Shown here piece after piece: positions 33,361-45,335 of a DNA stretch of 64,000 nucleotides. The position numbers and the translations under genes were made by a program. Position 1 is the first letter of the stretch, and every line of letters starts with the position of its first letter. This stretch comes from Delphinapterus leucas. Lineage: Eukaryota > Chordata > Mammalia > Artiodactyla > Monodontidae. Under the pieces are notes generated by a model. That model was given only the letters and a program-made list of their open reading frames with translations, searched no databases and was not told the DNA's origin. Where the stretch lies: positions 77,530,828 to 77,594,827 of the forward strand of contig NW_022098069.1 of assembly GCF_002288925.2 (NCBI RefSeq), written 5' to 3'.

Positions 33361-35495
33361 AGAATTTTTTTAACATCTTTATTGGGGTATAATTGCTTTA
33401 AATGGTGTGTTAGTTTCTGCTTTATAACAAAGTGAATCAGTTATACATATACATATGTTCCCATATCGCTTCCCTCTTATGTCTCCCTCCCTCCCACCCT
33501 CCCTATCCCACCCCTCCAGGCGGTCACAAAGCACCTAGCCGATATCCCTGTGCCATGCGGCTGCTTCCCACTAGCTATCTACCTTACGTTTGTTAGTCTG
33601 TATATGTCCATGACTCTCTCTCGCCCTGTCACACCTCACCCTTCCCCCTCCCCATATCCTCAAGTCCGTTCTCCAGTAGGTCTGTGTCTTTATTCCTGTC
33701 TTACCCCTAGGTTCTTCATAACATTTTTTTTTCTTAAATTCCATATATATGTGTTAGCATATGGTATTTGTCTTTTTCTTTCTGACTTATTTCACTCTGT
33801 ATGACAGACTCTAGGTCTATCCATCTCATTACAAATAGCTCAATTTCATTTCTTTTTATGGCTGAGTAATATTCCATTGTATATATGTGCCACATCTTCT
33901 TTATCCATTCATCCGATAATGGGCACTTAGGTTGTTTCCATCTCTGGGCTATTGTAAATAGAGCTGCAATGGACATTTTGGTACATGACTCTTTTTGAAT
34001 TTTGGTTTGCTCAGGGTATATGCCCAGTAGTGGGATTGCTGGGTCATATGATAGTTCTATTTGTAGTTTTTTAAGGAACCTGCATACTGTTCTCCATAGT
34101 GGCTGAACCCATTCACATTCCCACCAGCAGTGCAAGAGGGTTCCCTTTTCTCCACACCCTCTCCAGCATTTATTGTTTCTAGATTTTTTGATGATGGCCA
34201 TTCTGACTGGTGTGAGATGATATCTCATTGTAGTTTTGATTTGCATTTCTCTAATGATTAATGATGTTGAGCATTCCTTCATGTGTTTGTTGGCAGTCTG
34301 TATATCTTCTTTGGAGAAATGTCTATTTAGGTCTTCTGCTCATTTTTGGATTGGGTTGTTTGTTTTTTTTGTTATTGAGCTGCATGAGCTGCTTGTAAAT
34401 TTTGGAGATTAATCCTTTGTCAGTTGCTTCATTTGCAAATATTTTCTCCCATTCTGAGGGTTGTCTTTTGGTCTTGTTTATGGTTTCCTTTGCTGTGCAA
34501 AAGCTTTGAAGTTTCATTAGGTCCCATTTGTTTATTTTTGTTTTTATTTCCATTTCTCTAGGAGGTGGGTCAGAAAGGATCTTGCTGTGATTTATGTCAT
34601 AGAGTATTCTGCCTATGTTTTCCTCTAAGAGTTTGATAGCTTCTGGCCTTACATTTAGGTCTTTAATCCATTTTGAGCTTATTTTTGTGTATGGTGTTAG
34701 GGAGTGATCTAATCTCATACTTTTACATGTATCTGTCCAGTTTTCCCAGCACCACTTATTGAAGAGGCTGTCCTTTCTCCGCTGTACATTCCTGCCACCT
34801 TTATCAAAGATAAGGTGTCCATATGTGCGTGGGTTTATCTCTGGGCTTTCTATCCTGTTCCATTGACCTATCTTTCTGTTTTTGTGCCAGTACCATACTG
34901 TCTTGATTACTGTAGCTTTGTAGTATAGTCTGAAGTCAGGGAGTCTGATTCCTCCAGCTCCGTTTTTCTTTCTCAAGATTGCTTTGGCTGTTCGGGGTCT
35001 TTTGTGTTTCCATACAAATTGTGAAATTTTTTGTTCTAGTTCTGTAAAAAATGCCAGTGGTAGTTTGATAGGGATTGCATTGAATCTATAGATTGCTTTG
35101 GGTAGTAGAGTCATTTTCATAATGTTGATTCTTCCAATCCAAGAACATGGTATATCTCTCCATCTATTTGTATCATCTTTAATTTCTTTCATCAGTGTCT
35201 TATAATTTTCTGCATACAGGTCTTTTGTCTCCTTAGGTCGGTTTATTCCTAGATATTTTATTCTTTTTGTTGCAATGGTAAATGGGAGTGTTTTCTTGAT
35301 TTCACTTTCAGATTTTTCATCATTAGTATATAGGAATGCCAGAGATTTCTGTGCATTAATTTTGTATCCTGCTACTTTACCAAATTCATTGATTAGCTCT
35401 AGTAGTTTTCTGGTAGCATCTTTAGGATTCTCTATGTATAGTATCATGTCATCTGCAAACAGTGACAGCTTTACTTCTTCTTTTACTATCCCTTC
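33361..35495 (-). mobile_element. 5'-truncated L1, about 2.1 kb, relatively young
   Basis: A reversed L1 runs from its 3' terminus ('aacatctttattggggtata' after a T run) through the 3' UTR (33361-33730) and the last third of ORF2 (33734 to about 35490). It stops just upstream of the reverse-transcriptase FADD motif. The 3' UTR closely matches the copy at 46638. No target duplication could be delimited. See the separate ORF2 entry. Confidence 0.9.
33734..35490 (-). pseudogene. L1 ORF2p C-terminal part, one frameshift
   Basis: ORF2 encodes the endonuclease/reverse transcriptase that mobilises L1 and SINEs. Read on the minus strand, the preserved part starts at the catalytic motif [13 protein letters not shown] (about 35440-35476). 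It continues through the post-RT region ([46 protein letters not shown]) and then the C-terminal Cys-rich region ([18 protein letters not shown]), ending at the natural stop after LTHIYGI. The frame is open from 35447 to 34323. It then shifts by one base around 34320-34345 and resumes at 34282. Apart from that single shift I see no premature stop in about 1.7 kb, so the copy is fairly young. It lacks endonuclease, most of RT and the promoter, so it cannot move on its own. Confidence 0.9.
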
Positions 35496-37699
35496 ATTAT
35501 TAATCTACATTGTTGATAAAATGATTTTTTTAAAATTCAAAAGGACCTTTGGAGTCAGGTGGTAACTGATTATGTGTTTCCTGGTATACTGAGGGTTAGG
35601 GGTTTTCACTGAGGGTAAAGGATTTTTTTCCAGAAGATGTCACTCAACAATTCACATATTTCACTGTCCAGAATTTAATCATATCTCCTGATAAGGTGTT
35701 TACCAGGAATTACAGTATTCATTTTGAATGACTATGTGCTTAGCTAAAATACTTACAGGTTTTTATTTCTAAAGAAGTAGGAGAGAGTAGATATTGGGGT
35801 AGAATACACCAGTCTCTGCCAAAGAGTCTATTCACATTTTTTCCTCCAATTGTGGCTTAGAAAATTTGACAAAAATGCTTAAATACTTATCCCTTATAGG
35901 CATGATTTAAACTGCATCAAGATCCAAAATTTGATACTCTTTACTTAAATGGGAAGGAAAAAATTACTTACTATTTGTTATTTTCTAAACCTCTCAAGAA
36001 TCCCTCTCCTTCATTGTTGGAGTGAAGGGATTCTTAAACTTTCTGGTTAAGGTATCCTGATCTGTTATTATTTGAAGCAGTTTTTCTCTATTTTAACCAC
36101 TCTCTATAGCCACCTCCTTCTCCCTATTCCAGAAGGCATTTGAGTGTGAAAATTTCTGTAACCCCTGGATGGAGGAGGAGACTCCGTAACATAATATAGA
36201 ACTTTTTTCTTTGACCTTTAGTTGGACTCAGCTGTAAGATTGTTGGCTTGAGTGGTCTCCAAATTGCTTGTACTTGTATCTGTCAAGATGACCACTGATG
36301 AAATTTTCCATTCTCTTGTTGGGTGAGTGCCCAGTGCTTTTCCCTGCCAAACCCAGTTTTAATCACACAGATTTGGCAGACTCTTCTTGAGTTTCAGCCA
36401 GGTCCTCCACCTGGGACCTGTGTTAGGATGTCCATTGATTATCACCCTTTAGGGTAAGGACATCTCTTCCTTTCATGACACACCTATGGATCTCAACTCA
36501 GCCTTGAGGTATGCTGGAAATTTGTGGTTCATTTTCCTGATGAATAGAACTTGTAAAAACTTCTGGAGTACTACTCTGGTTCTCTCTCAGCCTGCCATGT
36601 CATGCCATCATTTTTAGTTTGTTTTAGACCTTCTGGCTTAATTTGGGAAGGCTTGCTTAGTGGACAACTCATACAAAATTCCAGAAGTTAATAAGGGTAC
36701 AGTCTCTTAGCTTTCTATTCCAAATTATGTAACATCTCACTTTCTAGGATTTTGTCATGGAGGATAGGAACAGGAACATATTTGCCTGATAATATGAATT
36801 CCCTACAACTATCCCCCCATTCTCTTTCTGTCCTTCTAGGGACAGTCATGCTCTATTTTACTTTTCCTTTACATCTGGTGGAGACAACCTCTATGTCATC
36901 ATAGCCTTCTCCTTCCCCAAGTTGAATTCATCTCTCACATTCCTTGCAATTAAAAAAAAATCACTGAGCAGGTAGGTGGTAAAACCTTAGCTAGAAACTA
37001 AAATGATTACTTGAGAATATTTTAATCCCACTATGACATTACCTATAATTAATTAAATAAGATCACAAGCAACTAAGAGAAAGTTTTTTGTTTTTGACAA
37101 TCTATAGCCAAGGCAATTGTTAGATGTTCTTTGGTATACAAAAAGTTGAAGACAGTACCTAACCTCAAGTCTCAAGTACATGGCCAAACAGTCATAGAAA
37201 GGATAAATATAAAACTCTTAGATGGCACCTGGAGTGTCAAGTGAGTTGATGGGAGCTGAAAAGTACAGCCAATGATTTCTGACTGACACAGATCAGGCAG
37301 CACAAAGATGTTGATTGATATTCAACGGGGGCCATAAATAAGTGCCCATTTAGCTAAAGATAGAGTAGAATTGGGGGTTATTTGGATTAGATTGTGTTGC
37401 AGTTGATAACCAGTATTCATTCTATTAAAGATTACATTGGATACTTAGCTTTCATCAGGAATGTGTAAGAAAATGGTATGTAAGTTATATCATTTGGTCC
37501 TGAAGGTTTTTGAGGATGAGTGCCATTTTGCAATGTTGTGGAAGAACACTGATATGGCAGGGATCTGAAGGAAAGACTGAAGTAAGGAGAGACCTGGGGA
37601 AGACTACTGGGAATATCTAAGCATCAGGTAATAAAACTGGAATTAGTACAGTGGACAATAGCAATGTATTTGAGAAGTATTTGAATGCTGTAGTAGATG
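35496..37699. other. Unique or unclassified DNA
   Basis: About 2.2 kb with no gene called. 36000-36900 has a slightly higher GC content and wording suggestive of a decayed LTR element ('ctcagctgtaagattg', 'ccaggtcctccacctggg'), but no family could be assigned and no reading frame survives. Confidence 0.4.
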
Positions 37700-39075
37700 A
37701 CAATAAGTGGTGCTGGGAAAACTGGACAGCTACATGTAAAAGAATGAAATTAGAACACTACCTAACACGTTACACAAAAATAAACTCCAAATGGATTAAA
37801 GACCTAAATGTAAGATCAAACACTATAAAACTCTTAGAGGAAAACATAGGAAAAACACTCTTTGACATAAACCGCAGCAAGATCTTTTTTGACCCACCTC
37901 CTAGAATAATGGAAATAAAAACAAAAATAAACAAATGGGACCTAATTAAACTTCAAAGCTTTTGTCCAGCAAAGGAAACCATAAACAGGACAAAAAGACA
38001 ACCCTCAGAATGGGAGAAGGTATTTGCAAATGAAACAACTGACGAAGGATTAATCTCCAAAATATACGAACACCTCATGGAGCTCAATATCCAAAAAAAT
38101 AATTCAATCAAAAAATGGGTGGAAGACCTAAATAGACATTTCACCAAGGAAGACATACAGATGGCCAAGAGGCACATGAGAAGATGCTCAACATCACTAA
38201 TTATTAGAGAAATGCAGATCATATCTATAATGAGGTATCACTTCACACCGGTCAGAATGGCCATCATCAAAAAATCTAGCAACAGTAAATGCTGGAAAGG
38301 GTGTGAATGCTCCTGCACTGTTGGTGGGAATGTAAACTGATACAACCACTGTGGAGAGCGGTATGGAGGTTCCTTAAAAAACTAAGAATAGAACTACTAT
38401 ATGACCCAGCAATCCCACTCCTGTGCATATACCCTGAGAAAACCATAATTCAGAAAGAGTCAATACCACAGTGTTCATTGCAGCTCTATTTACAATAGCC
38501 AGGACATGGAAGCAACCTAAGTGTCCATAGACAGATGAATGGATAAAGAAGATGTGGCACATATATACAATGGAATATTACTCAGCCATAAAAAGAAACG
38601 AAATTGAGTTATTTGTAGTGAGGTGGATGCACCTAGAGACTGTCATACAGAATGAAGTCAGAAAGAGAAAAACAAATACCATATGCTAATACATACATAT
38701 GGAATCTAACAAAAATAAATGATGGTACTGATGAACCTAGTGGCAAGGCAGGAATAAAGACGTAGACATAGAGAATGGACTTGAGGACATGGCGGGGGAG
38801 GGGGAAGCTGGGGCGAAGTGAGAGTAGCATGGACATATATACACTACCAAATGTAAAATAGATAGCTAGTGGGAAGCAGCTGCATAGCACAGGGAGATCA
38901 GCTCGGTGCTTTGTGACCACCTAGAGGGGTGGGATAGGGAGGGTGGGAGGGAGGCTCAAGGGGGAGTAGATATGGGGATACATGTATGCATATGACTGAT
39001 TCACCTTGTACAACAGAAACTAACACAGTATTTTGAAGCAATTATACTCCAATAAAGATCTATTAAAAAAATAAA
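37700..39075 (+). mobile_element. 5'-truncated L1, about 1.4 kb
   Basis: A forward L1 starts within ORF2 at 'caataagtggtgctgggaaa'. It continues through the ORF2 C-terminus and a C/G-skewed 3' UTR ('gggagggtgggagggaggct' at about 38938) to 'aactaacacagtattttgaa', 'ttatactccaataaag' and an A-rich tail. It is older than the 33361 copy, judged by more substitutions and frame breaks. Confidence 0.9.
37701..38690 (+). pseudogene. L1 ORF2p C-terminal remnant, frameshifted
   Basis: The plus-strand frame from [16 protein letters not shown] (about 37701) runs open to 38340 and covers the post-RT region with [31 protein letters not shown] and [19 protein letters not shown]. Near 38300 the frame shifts. 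The Cys-rich segment continues in another frame as [20 protein letters not shown] (from 38307), and further breaks follow before the normal end. It is dead: no RT catalytic core, no endonuclease and no 5' UTR. Confidence 0.85.
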
Positions 39076-39104
39076 AAAGAATGATGGACAGCAGTGTCAG
39101 TCAT

Positions 39105-39300
39105 AGCTGTGGCTGAAACTCACACACGTTTCCTGGTTATGTGACCCTGGAGAATTTCTTCAACCTGTCTTCCTTGTTTTCTTACTTCAAAAATGAGAAT
39201 AAAAAGAGCTGACTAACAGATCCATTGTCATGATTAAGAAAACTTTAATGAGAAAATTTAAGCATAATATCTAGAAAATTATAGAAGCTCAGGATGTTTT
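39105..39300 (+). repeat. MIR SINE
   Basis: 'ttatgtgaccctggagaatt', 'tcttcaacctgtcttccttg' and 'ttttcttacttcaaaaatga' followed by 'gaataaaaagagctgac' match the MIR core: ctgtgtgaccttgggcaag, cctctctgagcctcag, and ttcctcatctgtaaaatgg. The MIR order then continues with 'ttgtcatgattaag'. Confidence 0.65.
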
Positions 39301-41429
39301 CAGTATTGATAATACTAGATAATTCAATGGAAATAAAAAAAGGAAGTGAGTCTTTGGATCTAAAATTAAGGCACCATGAGAATATTGATATCATGAATCA
39401 TGAAGAGTAAGCAAACTTTTGAGATGGAAGTGGACAAAACGGCAGCCCAGCTATCCATTCCTCTACTCTGGGCTTACTCCCAGACCAGAAATGGGTTTGT
39501 GAGGCATTATGCCCTGGAAAGCCTGTTTATTTGCTTTCACTCTCCCCTAGAACAGGGATGAACATGGCCTTCTGCTCTTCAATTGTGTGTAACTCCCCTA
39601 TGAATGCCAGAAAGTAAATTTGCCAAAGTATAATAGTTTGCTGTCAGGACAGTACAAAGAGAACAAGAAGGAAGTAGGTTTTATAAAAAGCTTTAAATGG
39701 ATGTATTGACTAATTCTAGTTGATTTTAGATCCCTTCACAGAGAAATAGCCTTGGTTCTTCCCTTGATATATTGACATTGTTATATACCTTTAGAAAATA
39801 TCCCTCAGAAAAAATGTCATCAGTCTATCTTCACCTCCTTCAGTTCCCATATAATCCAGAACAGCTTGTAAAAGCTCATCTATAGTTTTTGTGACAAAAA
39901 CATCACCCTGTGAATCTGGAAAATTCTCTCAAACATGTCGTTTAGATGGCAGATTTTACCTTAGAATTCTCTGCTGTCTTGGACTTAAGTAGAGGAAAGC
40001 TTGGAAGCTAAGGTAGTCATTATTCCCACCCCCAAGCACAGTTGCTTAGCCCAGGCCTGGACATCTGACTCAAACTGGGCAAATCAACACCGTTTCCCAG
40101 GATAGTGACCTGTACTCCCTTCCTGGTAGCAGTGATATGAGGAGCTAGTTTTTGATAGTCCTGGTTTGTGCCATGTTGATGAAGCTAGTCTGCATAAAAA
40201 GAAGGAACGTCTAGAAATGACAGACAAAGGAGAGTAGTAAGAGTAAAAGGGGATGGGGAAGGGGGCGAGGGATGCAGGAGAGAAAGATGAACCGAATGAT
40301 GGAAGAAGGGTGGGGAGAGAAGAAGGGGGGAGACGATTTTGTGAAATTCCCTTTTTGCTTAAGAACATATCAAATTAGTGTTATCCCACTTGTAGTTCAA
40401 TAAAAAAGTTTTCACAATTACGTCTCATCTTTCTGGAATTTATATTGATATTCCTACAATGCCCATGATGACTTTTAAATGACCGTTTAGCTAACATCTT
40501 TATTGCTAAGAGATTGATATACTATTTTTTTTCAAATTAAATTCACCGTTTTGTCACAAAGAATTACTAAGCTCTGATATCAAATACTGATTCAATATTT
40601 ATCATGTGAATAAAAGATTATTCACCTCAAATACTGACCTGGGATCTGCATTTGAAAACAAGTTGAAATAAGGATATTGCAGGAATTTTTCTTTCTCTCC
40701 TTTTGTAAATCACAGCCTTTCTGAATATTTTCTAACTAGCTTTTCCATACTTTGTGTCTTATGTTCTGCGTCTAACTTCTGAATTTCATATTAGCAACAT
40801 AATTTAATTTAACATAATTTATACAGACTATCAACACCTTATCTCTGATTTTCAAATTAAATAGTGTTCTGAAATAATGAATCATGCAGTAAATTTGTAG
40901 CCTGCATATGAATCTCATTGAGTTAGTAAAAAATGTTAAAAGTTGTAGTGTTACTAAGAAAAAAATATCAAGTAGCTTGTTTTCTATTTTTTATTACAAT
41001 TGTAATTTTGTCACCTGGGGTATTTTTTTTCTCCCAATGAGTAGCACATCATGATTTTAAGAACTAAAAATAGAAAAGAAGAAAAAGTAAAAACCTGACT
41101 ATAACTTTCACATATTGAAAAATGTCACTGGTGGTCATTCCTAGCATGTAATATTAAGGAAGATGAAAATATGTTTTTTTATTAAATGTAATACTATTGT
41201 TACTAGAAGTGAAGTAATTCTTACAAATGAAGCGTAGGTTGATAACTCAGCTAAGCACTTCTTATTTGATTAAAATGTTACTTTCTTATTTTCTTTTTAC
41301 TTTAGTCATTCTTATTTTCCCCCTTCCTCCTTCCCTCGCTTCCTACTGCCCTTCATCCCTCCTTAATTCCATCCAAAACTGGTTCTTGACTATAAGCAAC
41401 TTGTAAAGCAAGAAGTTTGGAGTTAAATC
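39301..41429. other. Unique DNA
   Basis: No gene is supported. 40010-40330 is moderately GC-rich and purine-rich ('gaagggggcgagggatg'), possibly a decayed repeat of unknown family; the opposing 94-codon frame there is an artefact of that bias. The rest is AT-rich. Confidence 0.4.
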
Positions 41430-41690
41430 AGAATAATTAAAGGGTTTAAGTAAGAGATTGGTAAAACAAGTTTGGCGACTGGTGAAGGATGGATTGAATG
41501 GTGGGTTTAACATAACTACCAAGTCTAGGGAGACCAATTTGAGGTTGTTTCTGTAAGATAGGTGAGATGGTGGCCAGAGTAAGACAGCAACAACAGACAC
41601 TGAGAAAATTAAATAACATTGGGAGAAATTTGGGAGGTAAAATTGATAGAAATTAATAACTGTGTTAGGAGTTAAGAGCGTGGAGACAAC
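41430..41690 (-). repeat. L2 LINE fragment
   Basis: 'gactggtgaaggatggattg', 'aggtgagatggtggccagag', 'gggagaaatttgggaggtaa' and 'aattgatagaaattaataac' follow reversed L2 text, in which 'aggtgagagatgatggtggcc' precedes 'ttttggaggtagaatcgac'. The order is consistent and the copy is diverged. Confidence 0.5.
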
Positions 41691-43889
41691 AATCCCAAAG
41701 TTTATACCTTAATGAACAGTGACTTCTGCTGTCATAAGGAACATAAGTTTTGAAGGTAAAGTGACCCATAAATGTACATGGGAACATGACAATAGATGTT
41801 TAATAAGATTTAGACAGAAGATAAATATTTTATAGACCGTGGAGATAATTGAACACCCTATGTATGTTTGGAGAAGACAGTATACAGAATACTGAGGACC
41901 AAGGGCAATACAGGATAGGAAGTGTCAGCTGTGCTCCCAGTTAAGATTTTATCACATATTTTGTTACTCTCCATATATGACAAGTTTATGTTGGCTTGAT
42001 TCTAGAGTTAAGCTCAAAGTTTAGTGCATATTATTAATCTGTGTCAAGTAAACAAGTGAGATACAAAACCATATTAGGACATTAGTGGAAAAACAGAGCT
42101 ATAGTGCTAGGCACTTAAGTTGAAGTCATATCACTGAACAAGTGACACAGCCACTGCAGCTCTTGTCCTAGAACCGAATAATACTAGTGTATAGAGCAGA
42201 AAAAATGTGATCAGATATTATGAGTTGAAAGAGGCCACAGAGAGGAATCAATCAACTTTTCTATCTACTCCCAGAATCCCTACAGAATTCTGACAAATAG
42301 CTAGCCACTTTGTATTTTATTTCTAGAAAACAAGATCTACTATAGAAAAGACTTCCTTCTGATTATAAACTAGAAACCCCATCTGAAAACAAAGTGAATG
42401 CAATTTGGTGAAACTTGTTTTTGATAAGCTCATGTTGACTACTGAATCAACTATGGAAGTACTAAAATTACTATGAAACAGGGAAGAGAGAGAATATATT
42501 ATAAATTCCCAACACTTAAAATGGACTTTTCTTGAGAATGCAAACATGGTTCCAGTATAGTTTTTAAGATACATAATGCAATGCTGAATTTCATATTTAC
42601 TTTTAGCCTAGTCTATGTAAAATACTGAACATAATTATGTTATATTTAATATAAAATATTGAATATTTGATCTTTATATAACCCCACATAATAATTTAGA
42701 AGCCCATCATATGCCTAAATCTGTGTTAATATATGCACATTTAAATATATTTACAAATCAGAAACTTTCAATAAACTATTTTGACATGTAAAGTAATTTA
42801 ATATAAAATAATATCTTTGGGCAATAGTCAAGGAAATTTGCTTACTAAATTGCTAAAGAAATTCATAATAAAATATGCCTTCCTTAAAAGGAAATTTCCT
42901 TGGAAATTAGATCATTAGATTGTATCATAATGAGTCTCCATAAATATATATCTTTTAGTGTAGAGTATTTTAAAAACAAATGCTTTCAACCTGTTTCCTG
43001 CTGTTATGTTTCATATACATCTAGGTCTTTGGGGCTGCAAATATATGACTAAAGTATTGAAATCCATAACTTTATATATATTTTAATATCTTGGCCATGA
43101 ACATGAATGAAAGTTTACAAGTCTTGTATATTAACATTAAAGTCATAAACTGTGTGAAGAACAAAAGTAATTCTTCATCACAAACATGTATATTTTAATT
43201 TGTTCATAGTTTGCAGTTTAATTAGATATACAGTATAATTTATTGGTCACTATACACAAAACTATACATGAAAAAAATGTTTTAAAATTTTTCACTAGTT
43301 TTACATTGGGCTTCTTAGCTCACTGGAATCAATATTTCAGCTTCTCTTCACTTCTCATATCTAGATTTTACAGACAATAGAATGCACTGGTTGGGGTGAA
43401 AAACAAAGAAATATCTGCATTTAATTAAGGACTCTAGTGCATCATTTAAGTGATATAGTGAATGATTATGAAATTTTGCTCAGTCAGTCCTAGAAATGTT
43501 CAGATATTTACCAATTTAAACCAAAATACTTTTTCCCATTTTGATAGAGAACTGTACTTAATGGCCACTGTGGTAATGACTGTGGTCATGTCCTCAACTA
43601 GATTTAAAGGTTGAATCAGCTATAATATAATAATTAATTTATGGCATATGTAGATTGATTGAGTAAATAAAATGATTATATTTCTATGTTATGTATACTT
43701 CATATTAATTCAGTAGGAATTAGAGTAATATATCTAACAGCAGACCATCCTGCTTTTATCTTTTATATGTGTGGAATCTTGTTAATCCAATGGTTTTTAC
43801 GTTTTTCAGTTTTAATATATTCAGAGTTTACAGAATTCTCACTTAACAAATATCTATTTCCTGGCCTAAGTAAATCTACCTAAATTAAC
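41691..43889. other. Long unique AT-rich stretch
   Basis: About 2.2 kb with no recognisable gene or repeat. Base composition is strongly AT from about 42550 to 43300. Short frames have no features. Confidence 0.45.
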
Positions 43890-44015
43890 CTTATGAAATA
43901 TATGTTATTTTCTTATCCCCATTTTACATGTGAAGAAACTAAAGATCAGAGAGCTTAAGTGTCTTGCCCAACGCCACAGACCTGTAAAATGGAAGAAAAG
44001 ACTCTAAGAATAGTT
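43890..44015 (-). repeat. MIR SINE
   Basis: 'cttatccccattttacatgt', 'gaagaaactaaagatcagag', 'agcttaagtgtcttgcccaa' and 'cgccacagacctgtaaaatg' are the reversed MIR core with little change: atccccattttacagatg, aggaaactgaggctcagag, and aggttaagtgacttgcccaag. Confidence 0.8.
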
Positions 44016-44177
44016 CTTTTAAATTCATATCTAGTACTACTTCCATAATTCTGCTGCCTTGGTAAAGTAATTTTTGTGAAAGTCATATTAAAATTAGAAT
44101 GCTAAATTATTAATTTATTATAAATAATATCAAATGAAAATAATTACTAGTTAATAAATTCTTTCTCTAGTAAAGAC

Positions 44178-44538
44178 CCAGTTTTTCTTTTCTTTTTTTT
44201 AAATTAATTAATTTATTTATTTATTTATTTATTTTTGGCTGTGTTGGGTCTTTGTTGCTGCAGGCTTTCTTTAGTTGCAACAAGCAGGGGCTACTCTTTG
44301 TTGCGGTGCGCGGGCTTCTCATTGCGGTTTTGTTGCGGAGCACGGGCTCTAGGTGCGCACGCTTCAGTAGTTGTGGCTCGCGGGCTCTAGAGCACAGCCT
44401 CAGTAGTTGTGGCGCACGGGCTTAGTTGCTCCACGGCATGTGGGATCTTCCCGGACCAGGGCTCGAACCTGTGTTCCCTACATTGGCAGGCGGATTCTTA
44501 ACCACTGCACCACCAGGGAAACCCCCAGTTTTTCTTTT
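44178..44538 (-). mobile_element. CHR-type SINE, long form
   Basis: Reverse-oriented long CHR SINE of about 330 nt. It runs from a T/A-rich tail with an ATTT-type run (44196-44234), 'ggctgtgttgggtctttg', 'ctttagttgcaacaagcagg' and the B-box region 'gggctcgaacc', to the reversed 5' end near 44523. A perfect 15-bp duplication 'cccagtttttctttt' flanks it at 44178-44192 and 44524-44538. The 101-codon frame starting within it is spurious. Confidence 0.95.
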
Positions 44539-44804
44539 AATGACCCTGGAGTATTAAGTTTCAAGAGCTGTTTTCATGAGACTCTCAGTAATTTAAAGTT
44601 TCATTTTTGCATTATAGAGATGCAAGTCAGGCCCATGTATTGTGTACTATGGCAAATAAATTGGTATAATGTTTTAGGTGTCTTGAATTTCTCTTCAAAT
44701 TATATTTTTTAAAGTAATACTTACATATTGGTTAAAAGTCATTCTTCTCTCAGCCTCTGTGAATTCTAAAACACACAGTTTCAGGGTTGAGATTATGCAC
44801 TGGG

Positions 44805-45335
44805 TGTGATGGTTAATTTCATGTTAACTTGACTGGGCTAAGGGATGCCCAGGTAGTGGGTAAAACATTATTTCTGAAAAAAAAAAAAGAGAAATCAATA
44901 TGTAGAATACTACCCAGAAAATGAAAAAAAAACATTATTTCTGGGTATGTCTGTAAAGATGTTTCCAGAAGAGATTAGCATTTGAGTTGGTAGCCTGAGT
45001 AAACAATAACACCCTTACCAATGCAGGTTAACATCATCCAATTTTTCTAGGGCCTGAAGAGAACAAAAAGATGGAATAAGGGCAGATTTTCTCTCTGGTT
45101 GAACTGGGCATCCATCTTGTCCTGACCTTGAACATTGGCACTCCTGATTCTCAGGCCTTCTGACTCAGGCTGAATTACAACACTGGCTTTCCTGGTTCTA
45201 CAGTTTGCAGGTGGTAAATCATGGAAGGTCTCAGCCTCCATAATTGCATGAGTCAATTTCTATAATAAATTCGTCTCTGTCTCTCTGTATATACGTATCT
45301 CCTTTTTGTTCTGTGGAGAACCCTGGCTAATATAC
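44805..45335 (+). repeat. LTR-like mammalian interspersed repeat
   Basis: It starts 'tgtgatggttaatttcatg', then 'ttaacttgactgggctaag'. It passes 'aggcctgaagagaacaaaaag'-type text and 'cagcctccataattgcatga', an AATAAA at about 45264-45269, and ends near 'gagaaccctggctaatata'. The TG start, late poly(A) signal and conserved end make an LTR likely, but I cannot name the family with certainty. A 52-bp insert interrupts it at 44877-44928. Confidence 0.5.
44862..44943. mobile_element. 52-bp insert flanked by 15-bp target duplication
   Basis: The host repeat sequence 'aaaacattatttctg' occurs at 44862-44876 and again at 44929-44943. Between them lie 52 bases that begin and end in A runs and contain 'gagaaatcaatatgtagaat'. 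In related copies of the host repeat this motif is single and uninterrupted, as I recall it. It looks like a very short retro-insertion with a full target-site duplication. Confidence 0.65.

Noticed and set aside
40084..40368. Ser/Pro/Phe-rich 94-codon minus-strand frame
   Set aside because: A purine-rich plus strand produces a pyrimidine-rich reading on the minus strand; there is no domain or conservation signal.
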